Part shown: positions 33,900-42,800 of the stretch, piece after piece
Layout of the letters: each line of letters starts with the position of its first letter
Numbering within the stretch: the stretch's first letter is position 1
Assembly (NCBI GenBank): GCA_024231025.1
Contig: JAAEQW010000145.1
Span: forward strand, 1-52,356
Length of the DNA: 52,356 nucleotides
Direction of reading: 5' to 3'
Source: Candidatus Omnitrophota bacterium
GTDB taxonomy: Bacteria; Omnitrophota; Gorgyraeia; Duberdicusellales; 4484-171
Position numbers and translations under genes: made by a program
Notes under the pieces: generated by a model
What the model saw: the letters and a program-made list of their open reading frames with translations, nothing else
Told to the model about the DNA's origin: nothing
Databases searched by the model: none

Positions 33900-35996
33900 G
33901 TGCAAACAGCAGTGGGGAATTTTACAAAAATAGTAAAACGAAATGGATGTTCGGAAGATTTTACACCGGCAAAAATAACAATAGCATTGCGCAAAGCAGG
34001 TGAGGCAGCAGGAGAGTTTGGCGAAGACGTTGCTCGCAGGCTTACATTGAAAGTTCTAAATCTTACACAACAGTTAATCGTTAGTCATAATCCTACCGTT
34101 GAAGAAATACAAGACATCGTTGAAGAAGTTTTATTAACTTCTCCTTATAAAAAAACTGCAAAATCATATATTATTTATCGCGATCAGCACGCAAGAGTTC
34201 GTGAAATAACTTCTAAGTTTAATGTTGATTTGGTTGATCAGTATTTACAAAAACTCGATTGGCAAGTGAATGAAAATAGTAATATGTCTTTTTCTCTTCA
34301 AGGATTGAATAATTATATTTCTTCCGAAGTAAGTAAAATTTACTGGCTCAATAAAATCTACAGCAAAGAAATAAAAGATGCTCATCGTAGTGGTGATATC
34401 CATATTCATGATTTAGGATTAATAAGCGTTTATTGTGTAGGGTGGGATCTGTACGATTTGTTGAGTCAAGGGTTCACCGGAGCAACTGGAAAGGTTGAAT
34501 CGAAACCGGCAAAGCATCTGCGTACTGCTTTGGGCCAAATTGTTAATTTTTTCTATACGCTACAAGGCGAAGCCGCCGGCGCGCAAGCTTTTTCTAATTT
34601 CGATACATTATTAGCCCCTTTTATTTATTATGATGGACTAACTTACAACGAAGTGAAACAAGCTTTGCAGGAATTTTTGTTTAATGTAAATGTTCCAACG
34701 CGCGTTGGTTTTCAAACTCCTTTTACTAATATTACTTTTGATTTAACTGTGCCATCTTATTATGCTGATCAGGGTGTAATGGTTGGGGGAAAATTACAGG
34801 ATAAGACTTACAAAGAATTTTCCAAAGAAATGGATATGTTGAATCGGGCATTCTTAGAAGTAATGCTTGCTGGAGATGCGAAAGGGAGAGTTTTTACCTT
34901 TCCAATACCAACGTATAATATTTCCAAGGATTTTGATTGGGATAATGAGAATTTGTCTCTTTTGTGGAAAATAACCGCAAAATACGGTATTCCATATTTT
35001 GCTAATTTTGTTAATTCTGAGATGGATCCCGAAGATGCTAGAAGTATGTGTTGTCGATTGCGTATCGACAATCGTCAACTTCAACGCAGAGGTGGAGGAT
35101 TATTTGGTTCTTCCCCATTAACCGGTTCAATTGGTGTTGTAACGATCAATATGCCTCGGCTTGGGTTTATTGCAAATGACGAGGCTGATTTTTTTCGCCG
35201 CTTAGAAGAACGCATGCTTATTGCAAAAGAAAGTTTAGAGATTAAACGTAAAGTATTAGAACGCTTTACCGAAAATAATCTTTACCCTTATATGAATTTT
35301 TATCTTCGTAGCGTAAAGCAAAGATTTAACTGCTATTGGAAAAATCATTTTTCAACAATTGGCCTTGTGGGCATGAACGAGGCTGTATTTAATTTGCTGG
35401 GTAAAGATATCGCTTCTGAGGAAGGCCGGTTATTCGCGATTAAGGTTTTAGATTTTATGCGTGAAAAATTAGCCCAATTTCAGCAACAAACGGGCGATAA
35501 CTATAATTTAGAAGCAACTCCGGCTGAAGGAACATCTTTTCGTCTTGCCCAACTTGATACGGAATGGTACAAAGACATTGGTACTGCCAATAGAAGAGGC
35601 GATGGCGTTCCTTTTTATACCAACTCTACGCATCTTCCGGTAAACTATAGTGATGACATGTTTCATATTCTAGACTTACAAGATGAAATTCAAACTAAAT
35701 ATACCGGTGGAACAGTGCTGCATCTTTTTGTTGGTGAGCGCATTTCCGATACCGAGACTCTTAAAAATATGATTAAAAAAATCTGCTTTGACTATCGTCT
35801 ACCATATTTTTCTATTACGCCGACATTCAGCGTTTGCCCATCTTGCGGATATCTTAGTGGAGAAATTAGCATTTGCCCAACTTGTCAAAGTGATTGCGAA
35901 GTGTATTCTCGTGTTGTTGGATACCTGCGCCCGGTAGCTCAATGGAACAAAGGCAAGCAAGCCGAGTTTGAAATGCGTAAAGTTGTCTCAGTATGA
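33900..35996 (+). CDS. nrdD: Anaerobic ribonucleoside-triphosphate reductase
   Basis: NrdD is the class III reductase, an oxygen-sensitive glycyl radical enzyme that makes dNTPs. It has 698 residues. Domains in order: ATP-cone (about residues 8-100, FTKIVKRNGCSEDFTPAKI), the ten-stranded catalytic barrel with the DIHIHDLG segment, a zinc ribbon (CPSCG...CPTC near 655-675), and the glycyl radical site RVVGYLRPVAQWNKGKQAEF. It starts at GTG 33900 with GGAGG upstream. ATGA overlap with nrdG. No class I or II reductase is in the window. Confidence 0.95.
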   Translation: MQTAVGNFTKIVKRNGCSEDFTPAKITIALRKAGEAAGEFGEDVARRLTLKVLNLTQQLIVSHNPTVEEIQDIVEEVLLTSPYKKTAKSYIIYRDQHARVREITSKFNVDLVDQYLQKLDWQVNENSNMSFSLQGLNNYISSEVSKIYWLNKIYSKEIKDAHRSGDIHIHDLGLISVYCVGWDLYDLLSQGFTGATGKVESKPAKHLRTALGQIVNFFYTLQGEAAGAQAFSNFDTLLAPFIYYDGLTYNEVKQALQEFLFNVNVPTRVGFQTPFTNITFDLTVPSYYADQGVMVGGKLQDKTYKEFSKEMDMLNRAFLEVMLAGDAKGRVFTFPIPTYNISKDFDWDNENLSLLWKITAKYGIPYFANFVNSEMDPEDARSMCCRLRIDNRQLQRRGGGLFGSSPLTGSIGVVTINMPRLGFIANDEADFFRRLEERMLIAKESLEIKRKVLERFTENNLYPYMNFYLRSVKQRFNCYWKNHFSTIGLVGMNEAVFNLLGKDIASEEGRLFAIKVLDFMREKLAQFQQQTGDNYNLEATPAEGTSFRLAQLDTEWYKDIGTANRRGDGVPFYTNSTHLPVNYSDDMFHILDLQDEIQTKYTGGTVLHLFVGERISDTETLKNMIKKICFDYRLPYFSITPTFSVCPSCGYLSGEISICPTCQSDCEVYSRVVGYLRPVAQWNKGKQAEFEMRKVVSV

Positions 35997-36604
35997 AAAT
36001 AGGTGGCTTTAAAAAATTTTCTCTTATCGATTATCCGGGTAAAATTTCAGCAGTAGTTTTTACTCAGGGGTGTAACTATCGCTGTTCTTATTGCCATAAT
36101 CCGGAACTTGTTTACCCAGAGCTTTTTAATTCTCAAATTCCTCCGGATGATATTTTTTCTTTTCTTAGTCAGCGAAAAGGCATGCTTGAAGGAGTAGTTA
36201 TAACCGGAGGAGAACCGCTTCTGCAACCTGAGCTAACGCATTTTATCCATAAGATTAGGAATTTAGGATTTTTAGTTAAGCTCGATACAAACGGAAGCGC
36301 TCCCGATAAACTATTTGAATTATTAAGCTCTGAATTTCTAGACTACGTTGCAATGGATATCAAGGCGCCATTTGATAAGTATCACCTTGTATCGGGGTGC
36401 GAAGTTAACTTGGCGGATATTAAGAAAAGCATTCGAATGATTGAGGTGTCGGGCATTAATTATCATTTCAGAACCACATTTGATGGCGAGGCGCTTGATG
36501 AAGCCGATATTGAAAAAATAACCTATCTGCTAAAAAACCCACTAAAATATAGCGTTCAAGAGTGCCTGTCTACGGAAACGAAGCAGTTGAGTATTCCCCT
36601 ATAA
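35993..36604 (+). CDS. nrdG: Anaerobic reductase activating protein, radical SAM
   Basis: NrdG uses S-adenosylmethionine and a 4Fe-4S cluster to install the glycyl radical in NrdD. It has 203 residues, with the radical SAM motif CNYRCSYC at about residues 27-34 and the VITGGEPLLQ segment. Coupled to nrdD by the ATGA overlap. The start IGGFKKFSLIDYPG is typical of the NrdG/YjjW branch. Confidence 0.93.
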   Translation: MKIGGFKKFSLIDYPGKISAVVFTQGCNYRCSYCHNPELVYPELFNSQIPPDDIFSFLSQRKGMLEGVVITGGEPLLQPELTHFIHKIRNLGFLVKLDTNGSAPDKLFELLSSEFLDYVAMDIKAPFDKYHLVSGCEVNLADIKKSIRMIEVSGINYHFRTTFDGEALDEADIEKITYLLKNPLKYSVQECLSTETKQLSIPL

Positions 36605-36620
36605 CATTTCTAAAAAAATA

Positions 36621-36649
36621 TTGACAAACTGTATATAATATGTTATATA
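36621..36649 (+). promoter_or_regulatory. Candidate promoter, leaderless arrangement
   Basis: TTGACA (36621-36626) lies 17 nt from TATATA (36644-36649). The -10 box ends 6 nt before ATG 36656. There is no Shine-Dalgarno sequence. Confidence 0.55.
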
Positions 36650-36655
36650 GTTATT

Positions 36656-37585
36656 ATGGAGAGTAATGAAAACTATATAAAGCAAATTAAAGCGGTTTTA
36701 GATAAAACCGGTTGGTCGCAGAGCCGATTTGCTAGCAATATTGGGGTGAGCTTCGCTACGGTTAATCGCTGGCTTAATCAGCACACTAAGCCGCATCCTG
36801 GTCAATTGCGCCAAATCAAAAAAGTATTTAAAAATATTGTCGGAGTGGCTGCACTCAGTGATCAGGCAATTGGCAAAATGCTTGGTAAAGTTGAAGCCAA
36901 GAAAAGGCAGTTTTCTAATATTAGAAAACTGTTGCGTCGTCAAGATGTGATTGAAGAGTTTTTACTTGAGTTAACCTATAATTCTGATGCTATTGAGGGC
37001 AGTACTTTAACCAAAAAAGAAACTGAAGCGATTATTTTTGATAAAGCATCAATCAATGATAAAAGCTTAACCGATCACTTAGAAGCCATAAACCATTCGG
37101 CAATATTGGTGGACATTTTTAGTGGTAGGCTTTGTGCTCCGATTGATGAAAATTTGATAAAAAATATACATAAAATGTTAATGCAGGGTATACGTAGCGA
37201 TGCTGGACAATACGCAAAATACCCGCGGGGGATTCGTGGGGTTGATCTGGCTTTACCGCATCCAAAAGATATCTCTGATGAATTGAATTTTTTTCTGCAA
37301 AAAGTTAATTCTCACAAGGCGCACCCCATTGTTCATGCGGCTCGAATGCATGCTGATTTTGAAACGATTCATCCCTTTGGCGATGGCAATGGGCGAGTTG
37401 GAAGATTGATTATGATTATTCAATTAATTAACAGTGGATTTGCGCCGTGTTTGATCTCTGCAAATGAAAAGGCCGGTTATTATGAATGTCTAGAATTTGC
37501 TCAGAAGAAATCCGAGACTCACCTTACCAATTTTATCGCTGAAGCAGTGTTGGCCGGTTATAGGATAATCGAAAAAATTTGTTAA
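36656..37585 (+). CDS. HTH-Fic fusion protein, probable AMPylating enzyme
   Basis: Fic proteins transfer AMP (or related groups) to target proteins. The 309-residue protein begins with an XRE-like helix-turn-helix (residues about 10-50, GWSQSRFASNIGVSFATVNRWLN). A Fic domain follows with the full motif HPFGDGNGR (H239 to R247). An upstream SDAIEG (S110, E114, G115) matches the class II inhibitory motif (S/T)xxxE(G/N), so activity is probably self-restrained. It has its own leaderless promoter. Role as regulator, toxin or defence protein is open. Confidence 0.88.
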   Translation: MESNENYIKQIKAVLDKTGWSQSRFASNIGVSFATVNRWLNQHTKPHPGQLRQIKKVFKNIVGVAALSDQAIGKMLGKVEAKKRQFSNIRKLLRRQDVIEEFLLELTYNSDAIEGSTLTKKETEAIIFDKASINDKSLTDHLEAINHSAILVDIFSGRLCAPIDENLIKNIHKMLMQGIRSDAGQYAKYPRGIRGVDLALPHPKDISDELNFFLQKVNSHKAHPIVHAARMHADFETIHPFGDGNGRVGRLIMIIQLINSGFAPCLISANEKAGYYECLEFAQKKSETHLTNFIAEAVLAGYRIIEKIC

Positions 37586-37627
37586 ATTTCTTTCCGTTTT
37601 CTCTAAATTATACTACAATACTTGTCT

Positions 37628-38632
37628 ATGGATTATCGAAAGGTATCAGGTTCAGATATGAAGGTGTCGGTGATTGCCTTGGGCACGTGGGCTTTTGGTA
37701 ATGATTGCTGGTGGGGGCACCAGGATGATGCTAAATCTTGCGATGTGCTAAGTGAAGCTATTGCTTCAGGTATTAATTTGATTGATACTGCGCCAATTTA
37801 TGGCAGGGGCCACAGTGAAGAAGTTGTCGGTAAATTTCTTCAAAAGCAAGGATTGCGAGAGCAGGTAATCTTAGCAACTAAACTTGGTCTTAAGTGGGAA
37901 GATAAAAATCCTAAAATTTTTCACGATTTAACACCTGCGAAGATGCTTGAGGAAATAGACGCATCACGTAAGAGATTAAGAACTGACTATATAGACATTT
38001 ATCAGGTGCATTGGCCTGATCCGGATAATCCGATTGGTAAGACTGCTGAGACAATGCATAAATTTTACCAAAAGGGAATTATCAGGGCGGTTGGCGTAAG
38101 TAATTATTCAGTTGGGCAGATGCAAGAGTTTAAAAAGTACTGTCCATTGCACACTCTTCAACCTCAGTATAGCATGTTTGAGCGAAGCATTGAGAGTGAA
38201 GTTGTGCCGTTTTGCACCGAGAGCAACATTGCTATATTTGCTTATGCACCATTGTACGCCGGTATTTTAACGGGTAAGTTTTTTTTGGACAATGTTCCAA
38301 TTCCTAATGATGTTAATCGCAAGGTAAAGCAGATTGAATTAACTGAACCACGGTTTTCAATTAATAAAGAATTTTTTAAAAAATTAAAAAATATTGCTTC
38401 TAGTTATGGCAAAACGCTCACTCAATTGGCGATCAATTGGAACTTTAACCAAGAAGGGATCACTTTGGCGATTGTTGGTACAAGAAGCGTGACTCAGCTT
38501 AAAGACAATCTAGGAAGCACTGATTGGCAAATTTCCCCAGACGACATGGAAAAGATCAAAGAATTATTAGAATGGCGAAAAGAAATGTGTATAGGGACAG
38601 GTCGTGACCTGTCCGATAAAAAAATAAAATGA
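37628..38632 (+). CDS. Aldo/keto reductase
   Basis: This is an NADPH-dependent oxidoreductase with a TIM barrel. It has 334 residues. The catalytic tetrad is visible: Asp in NLIDTAPIYG with Tyr nearby, Lys in ATKLGL, His in YQVHWPDP; VGVSNYS and the C-terminal IVGTRS fit the family. ATG 37628 is used; TTG 37622 is in frame but has no better signal. TACAAT (37614-37619) ends 8 nt before the ATG and no Shine-Dalgarno sequence is present. The last residues (about MCIGTGRDLSDKKIK) are encoded by a perfect palindrome. It overlaps the epimerase gene by 4 nt. Substrate unknown. Confidence 0.87.
   Translation: MDYRKVSGSDMKVSVIALGTWAFGNDCWWGHQDDAKSCDVLSEAIASGINLIDTAPIYGRGHSEEVVGKFLQKQGLREQVILATKLGLKWEDKNPKIFHDLTPAKMLEEIDASRKRLRTDYIDIYQVHWPDPDNPIGKTAETMHKFYQKGIIRAVGVSNYSVGQMQEFKKYCPLHTLQPQYSMFERSIESEVVPFCTESNIAIFAYAPLYAGILTGKFFLDNVPIPNDVNRKVKQIELTEPRFSINKEFFKKLKNIASSYGKTLTQLAINWNFNQEGITLAIVGTRSVTQLKDNLGSTDWQISPDDMEKIKELLEWRKEMCIGTGRDLSDKKIK
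38595..38614 (+). repeat. GGACAGGTC palindrome at the end of the reductase gene
   Basis: GGACAGGTC and GACCTGTCC (9-bp stem, 2-nt centre) form a perfect palindrome within the last codons of the aldo/keto reductase. A REP-like element that supplied or replaced the C-terminus is the likely reading. Confidence 0.7.
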
Positions 38633-39558
38633 ATATTCTAGTAACCGGTGCAACCGGCTTTATTGGTAGGAATTTGGTTGAGGAATTGGTTAAAAATTCT
38701 GCCAATAATGTTTTTTGTTTGGTTAGAAATACTAGCAATCTTAAACTGCTCAAACATTTAAGGGTAGAGTTTATTTATTCGGATATAGTTGATTTCGAAA
38801 GTTTAAAAAAAACGGTAACTAAAAAGTTTGATGTTGTTTTCCATTGTGCGGCATATGTTGGTAATAGCGACAAAGACCGTCTTTACCGGGATAATGTTTT
38901 AGGCGCGGAAAATATTTTTAGGCTTTCCTTAGAATTGGGTGTTGATAAAGTGATTCATCTTAGTTCGGTTGCGGTTGCAACTGGGAACTCTCAAATACCG
39001 CTAACCGAGGATTTACCGCTCAATGCGACCAATCCCTATGGAATATCGAAAGTTAAAGCAGAAAAGATCGCCTTAGATTATCGGACGGCTGGTCTTAATA
39101 TTGCGTTAATCAGGCCGACGATGGTTTACGGCCAGAGAGAGCCTCATTTGATGAGGCTAATGCTGTCTTTACTTAAAAAGAGGCTTTATCCATTAATTAA
39201 TCGAGGTAAGCATAAGTTTCATTTGGTATACGTTAAAACAGTTGTTGATGCTTTAATTTTTGCGATGAATGAAGATCGTTGCTTAGAAGGAGCGTATTTT
39301 GTGGCAGATAAAGAAGTTTTAACTAACAAAGAAGCGATGACGATAATGGCTGAGGCGATTGGGGCTAAACCCCCCTGGAATGTGCCGTTATTTTTAAGTA
39401 AATTAGTGTTAAAACTGCCGCATGTAGGCAATCAGCTAAAGTTTTTCCAGAAGGATCGCCAATACAGTACCCAAAAGTTAGAGTCTTTAGGGTTTAAATT
39501 CCGATATCCCGCCAAGGAGAGTCTAGTCAAATCTTGCCAATGGTTTGTAACAAAATAA
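38629..39558 (+). CDS. NAD-dependent epimerase/dehydratase family protein
   Basis: This is an extended short-chain dehydrogenase. It has 309 residues, with the TGATGFIG nucleotide motif at residues 6-13, the catalytic Ser in LSSVAVAT and NPYGISKVKAEKI with the YxxxK pair, and RPTMVYG. It resembles the nucleotide-sugar or 3-beta-hydroxysteroid-like branch; exact substrate not readable. It is coupled to the aldo/keto reductase (ATGA overlap). Its stop codon lies inside the foldback element that follows. Confidence 0.87.
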   Translation: MNILVTGATGFIGRNLVEELVKNSANNVFCLVRNTSNLKLLKHLRVEFIYSDIVDFESLKKTVTKKFDVVFHCAAYVGNSDKDRLYRDNVLGAENIFRLSLELGVDKVIHLSSVAVATGNSQIPLTEDLPLNATNPYGISKVKAEKIALDYRTAGLNIALIRPTMVYGQREPHLMRLMLSLLKKRLYPLINRGKHKFHLVYVKTVVDALIFAMNEDRCLEGAYFVADKEVLTNKEAMTIMAEAIGAKPPWNVPLFLSKLVLKLPHVGNQLKFFQKDRQYSTQKLESLGFKFRYPAKESLVKSCQWFVTK

Positions 39559-39709
39559 GGAGACGCTGTCGGGAAGTGCCTGCCTACCAGGGGGTTGTAA
39601 AACAAATATTGCTTATTCATTTTTCATCTCGGGAATAACAATTTTATTAGCGAAATATTTGATTCATAACCTGTTGCGCTCCAGGCACTTCCCGACAGCG
39701 TCTCCTTAT
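39555..39709 (+). mobile_element. 155-bp foldback element with perfect 28-bp inverted ends
   Basis: Positions 39555-39582 and 39682-39709 are perfect reverse complements over 28 nt (core AGACGCTGTCGGGAAGTGCC). The interior has a second partial inverted pair (CAAATATT near 39602 and AATATTTG near 39655) and no gene. This is the layout of a MITE or a large REP-type hairpin. The left end provides the stop codon of the epimerase gene. Confidence 0.7.
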
Positions 39710-39731
39710 ACTAAAATATTATACGATAACC

Positions 39732-39785
39732 TTGCTTTCTGCTAGAAAATGTGTTATTACTTAGTGATAAAAGAAAGCGCTTTCA
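39732..39785 (+). promoter_or_regulatory. Weak promoter and LacI-family-like operator of the giant gene
   Basis: TTGCTT (39732-39737) and TATTAC (39755-39760) are spaced by 17 nt. AGAAAGCGCTTTCA (39772-39785) is a perfect 12-nt palindrome inside and matches 13 of 14 positions of the cre-type consensus TGWAANCGNTNWCA. It lies just downstream of the expected transcript start, a repressor position. Confidence 0.45.
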
Positions 39786-39811
39786 GGCGTATTTAGTAAA
39801 GTAATGAGGGG

Positions 39812-39848
39812 AGGCATTGCTCGTGTTGCGGGTGATGCTTTTTTATTG
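39812..39848 (+). terminator. Attenuator-like terminator in the leader of the giant gene
   Basis: A 12-bp stem (39812-39823 with 39829-39840, several G-U pairs) with loop TGTTG is followed by six T residues (39839-39844). It lies between the promoter region and the giant gene, so it would end transcription before the gene unless bypassed. Confidence 0.6.
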
Positions 39849-39853
39849 TGTAA

Positions 39854-39874
39854 GGACAAGTTTTAAACTTGTCC
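39854..39874 (+). repeat. GGACAAGTTT palindrome before the giant gene
   Basis: GGACAAGTTT and AAACTTGTCC form a perfect 10-bp inverted pair around one T. It ends 6 nt before the strong Shine-Dalgarno sequence at 39881-39888, so it may influence translation or be another REP-like copy. Confidence 0.65.
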
Positions 39875-39896
39875 ATTATAGGAGGAGGACGAAGAA

Positions 39897-42800
39897 ATGA
39901 TTATATTTTTACAAGAAAAAAAGGCGGAAATTTCTTTTAAGGGGTTGTGTTTAGCATTGGCGATTATTTTTGTGTTTTCAACCTTTACCTTATATATTAG
40001 CCGACCCAACAGCTACGCTTCTGCCTTGGGGTATATGCCACCGCCAACTAAGTTGATCGCGGCTACTGCTGATTTTTTTCCGGTAGCAATTAAAGGATTA
40101 AAGTTTTATTCAGATGATCCTTTTCGTCTTGATTTTATTCTTGATGAAGGTGACACAAAATATAGCGATCAAGAATTAAAAGTAGAGACCCAACGATTAA
40201 TTGAATATTTCTTAACTGCTTTAACGATTCCTGAAGAGGATCTTTGGGTTAATTTATCGCCTTATGAAAAAAATCGCATCATTCCCGATGAGTTAGGCAG
40301 AACTCTTATGGGGCGCGATATGCTTGGTGAAGATTATGTCCTAAAGCAGCTTTCTTCTTCGTTAACTTATCCGGAAAGTCGCTTGGGAAAAGAGTTTTGG
40401 GGTAAAGTTTATGAAAAGGCTAACCAATTATATGGTGTAACGGATATCCCGACCGATATTTTTCATAAAGTGTGGATTATGCCCAAAACGGCAGTAGTTT
40501 ATGAGAAAGAAGATGGCGCGTTTTTAGGAGAGACCAAACTGAAGGTTATGATGGAGGCTGATTATTTTGCTGCGCAAAAACAAAATTCCCCAAGAGAGGG
40601 GACAGTCCCTATTTTTTCTGCGAAAAAAATGGGACAGTCCCCGAACGATATATCATCCCAAATTGCAAAAGAAGTAATCCTTCCGATTATTGAGAATGAA
40701 GTAAATCATGGTAAGCAATTCACTCATTTGCGTCAAATTTACGATTCATTGATTCTTGCGACTTGGTTTAAGAAAAAACTCAGAAAAACATTTTATGATG
40801 CTATTTATCTCGATAAGAAAAAAATCAAAGGAGTTGAGGGTGATGACCCGCAAATAAAAGATAAAATTTACGCTCAATATGTTGAAGCTTATAAAAAAGG
40901 TGTCTATAACTACATTAAGCATGAATACGACCTATCATCGCAAAGCAAAGTTAATCGCCGTTATTATTCCGGTGGGGTTTTAAACACCAGAGTAAGTACT
41001 GTTATCGACGAAAAGCCAGCTGGTGATAAAAAGCCTGTGACTGCAGGATCGGCAACTGTTTTTAGAACGCAGAAGGAAGTTTTATCCTCAAGTGCAACAG
41101 GGCAAACAAAATTAGATTCATCTAAGTTTGTTCGTGCGACTAACGCAGTTACTATATTTCTTGTGAACGACTTTGAAAGATATAAAGAGTATGTGCCAGT
41201 AGGCAATGCTGGAACTAGCATGCATACGGTTGCTAAGGCTATAAGCAGATTGGAACAGCAAAGCACTGTTCAAGTGCCACTCAAGTCATCTCCTACTGGA
41301 ATAGAATTGGATTTACATCTCTATCTTCAAGAGTTAAAAGGCGAGACGGTTTTGGAGGTTAGCGTTATCGGTCCAGAGAAGGGCGAGATTTTTTACCGCA
41401 GTATTTTAACAGTTGGCATCGGAAGGCATGTAACTGCCGAATATCCCGATGGTGAGAGTTCGGTTACACAACATGGGCAAAGTCGATCTGAAAAGTTTGA
41501 TATAGATTCCCCTAAAGGTTCGGCGGCTGATTTTCTTTATACCGCACGTGACGATGAAGAGCTGTCCGGAAAATTATTAAGTGAAGATGGAATCGCTCCG
41601 CGAGAAATAGATAGCGAAGAATACCGCCCCTACAGCAAGACAACTGTGGTTTATCGTGAAATTCGTAATTTAGTGAATTTAGGTATTTTAGTTCGCTTAG
41701 GTAAAATTACCGGCAAGCGCGGTGCAACCGAAATGGATATACCGGTAGCTTTTAATAGTAAAATAAGAGCAATGTCACCTGATGCGCGGGATACGTTTAT
41801 TGACCGCGTAACTGAGTTGCCGCAAATGTACATGGGGGATCTTAGTGATCTTTCAGCCAAAGATTTTAGAAAATTACAAACTACGGTCGAGATGTTTTAC
41901 CCTAATGAATCTACTGCGCTTAGTTGTCCAGGAACTGAATGGTCGGGGCTTACGCGAGGTGAATTCATGGGGGTTATAAGGTCTAAGGAGCCTAGTCAAA
42001 AGGTTAATTTTGATGTACTTAAAAACGTTATGGAGACAAACAATGTTCCTTTTGCTAATTTAGCATCAAAAGAAAACATTGATATTTATTTTGGCGAAAT
42101 TCCTGGAGCGCATGGTGCTGATGCAAGGATTATAAGAAAAGGTGACAAGAATAAACTGGCAATAATTATTAACGATCGGTATATTAATGGAGACAATTTT
42201 AACCGAAATTATTTTGGTTTAGCTGAAATCCTTACTCATGAGCTTCGACAGCATGCAATTAATTTGGGGAGTGTCGACCAAAGAGCGAAACATCGTCAGG
42301 GGGCAGCTGATCAGAAAAATTATTTCAGCGATCATGAAACCAAGCTTACTCCATATCACCGCTGGGCAATTAGGCACATGACTGACAGACAGTTAGAGAC
42401 GCTTGTTGCTGAATATATCCGGCATCGCGATGGTCAAGAAAAACGAAGAAAGGAGTGGGGCAATTATGAGAATTTATTTTTTAATAAAGCAATAGCAGAA
42501 TTACGTATTGCCCGAGTTTTGCGCAAAAATAATCAACTTCTCGCTCAAGTTAGAGGTGAGCTTCAGCGTTTAGTGGAAAAAGATTTGAATGATAGGTATA
42601 ATCATGTTAATTCTCAAACTGGCGCGCAAACATCTGGTATTAGAATTGTCACTCCTGAAAGGCATCCAGAAAGCTATATAAAAAAAGGTCTCACCGGGCT
42701 ATTATTTGGCGAAATAGATGAATTTTTTATTTATACTGATTCACATCTCGAAGGTGTTTGGAGAAATGAGCCTAGAGCTCGCCAGTTAATTTTAAAAGGA

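Noticed and set aside
42237-42254. Active zinc metalloprotease motif in the giant protein
   Set aside because: HELRQH has three residues between the glutamate and the second histidine, so it does not fit HExxH.
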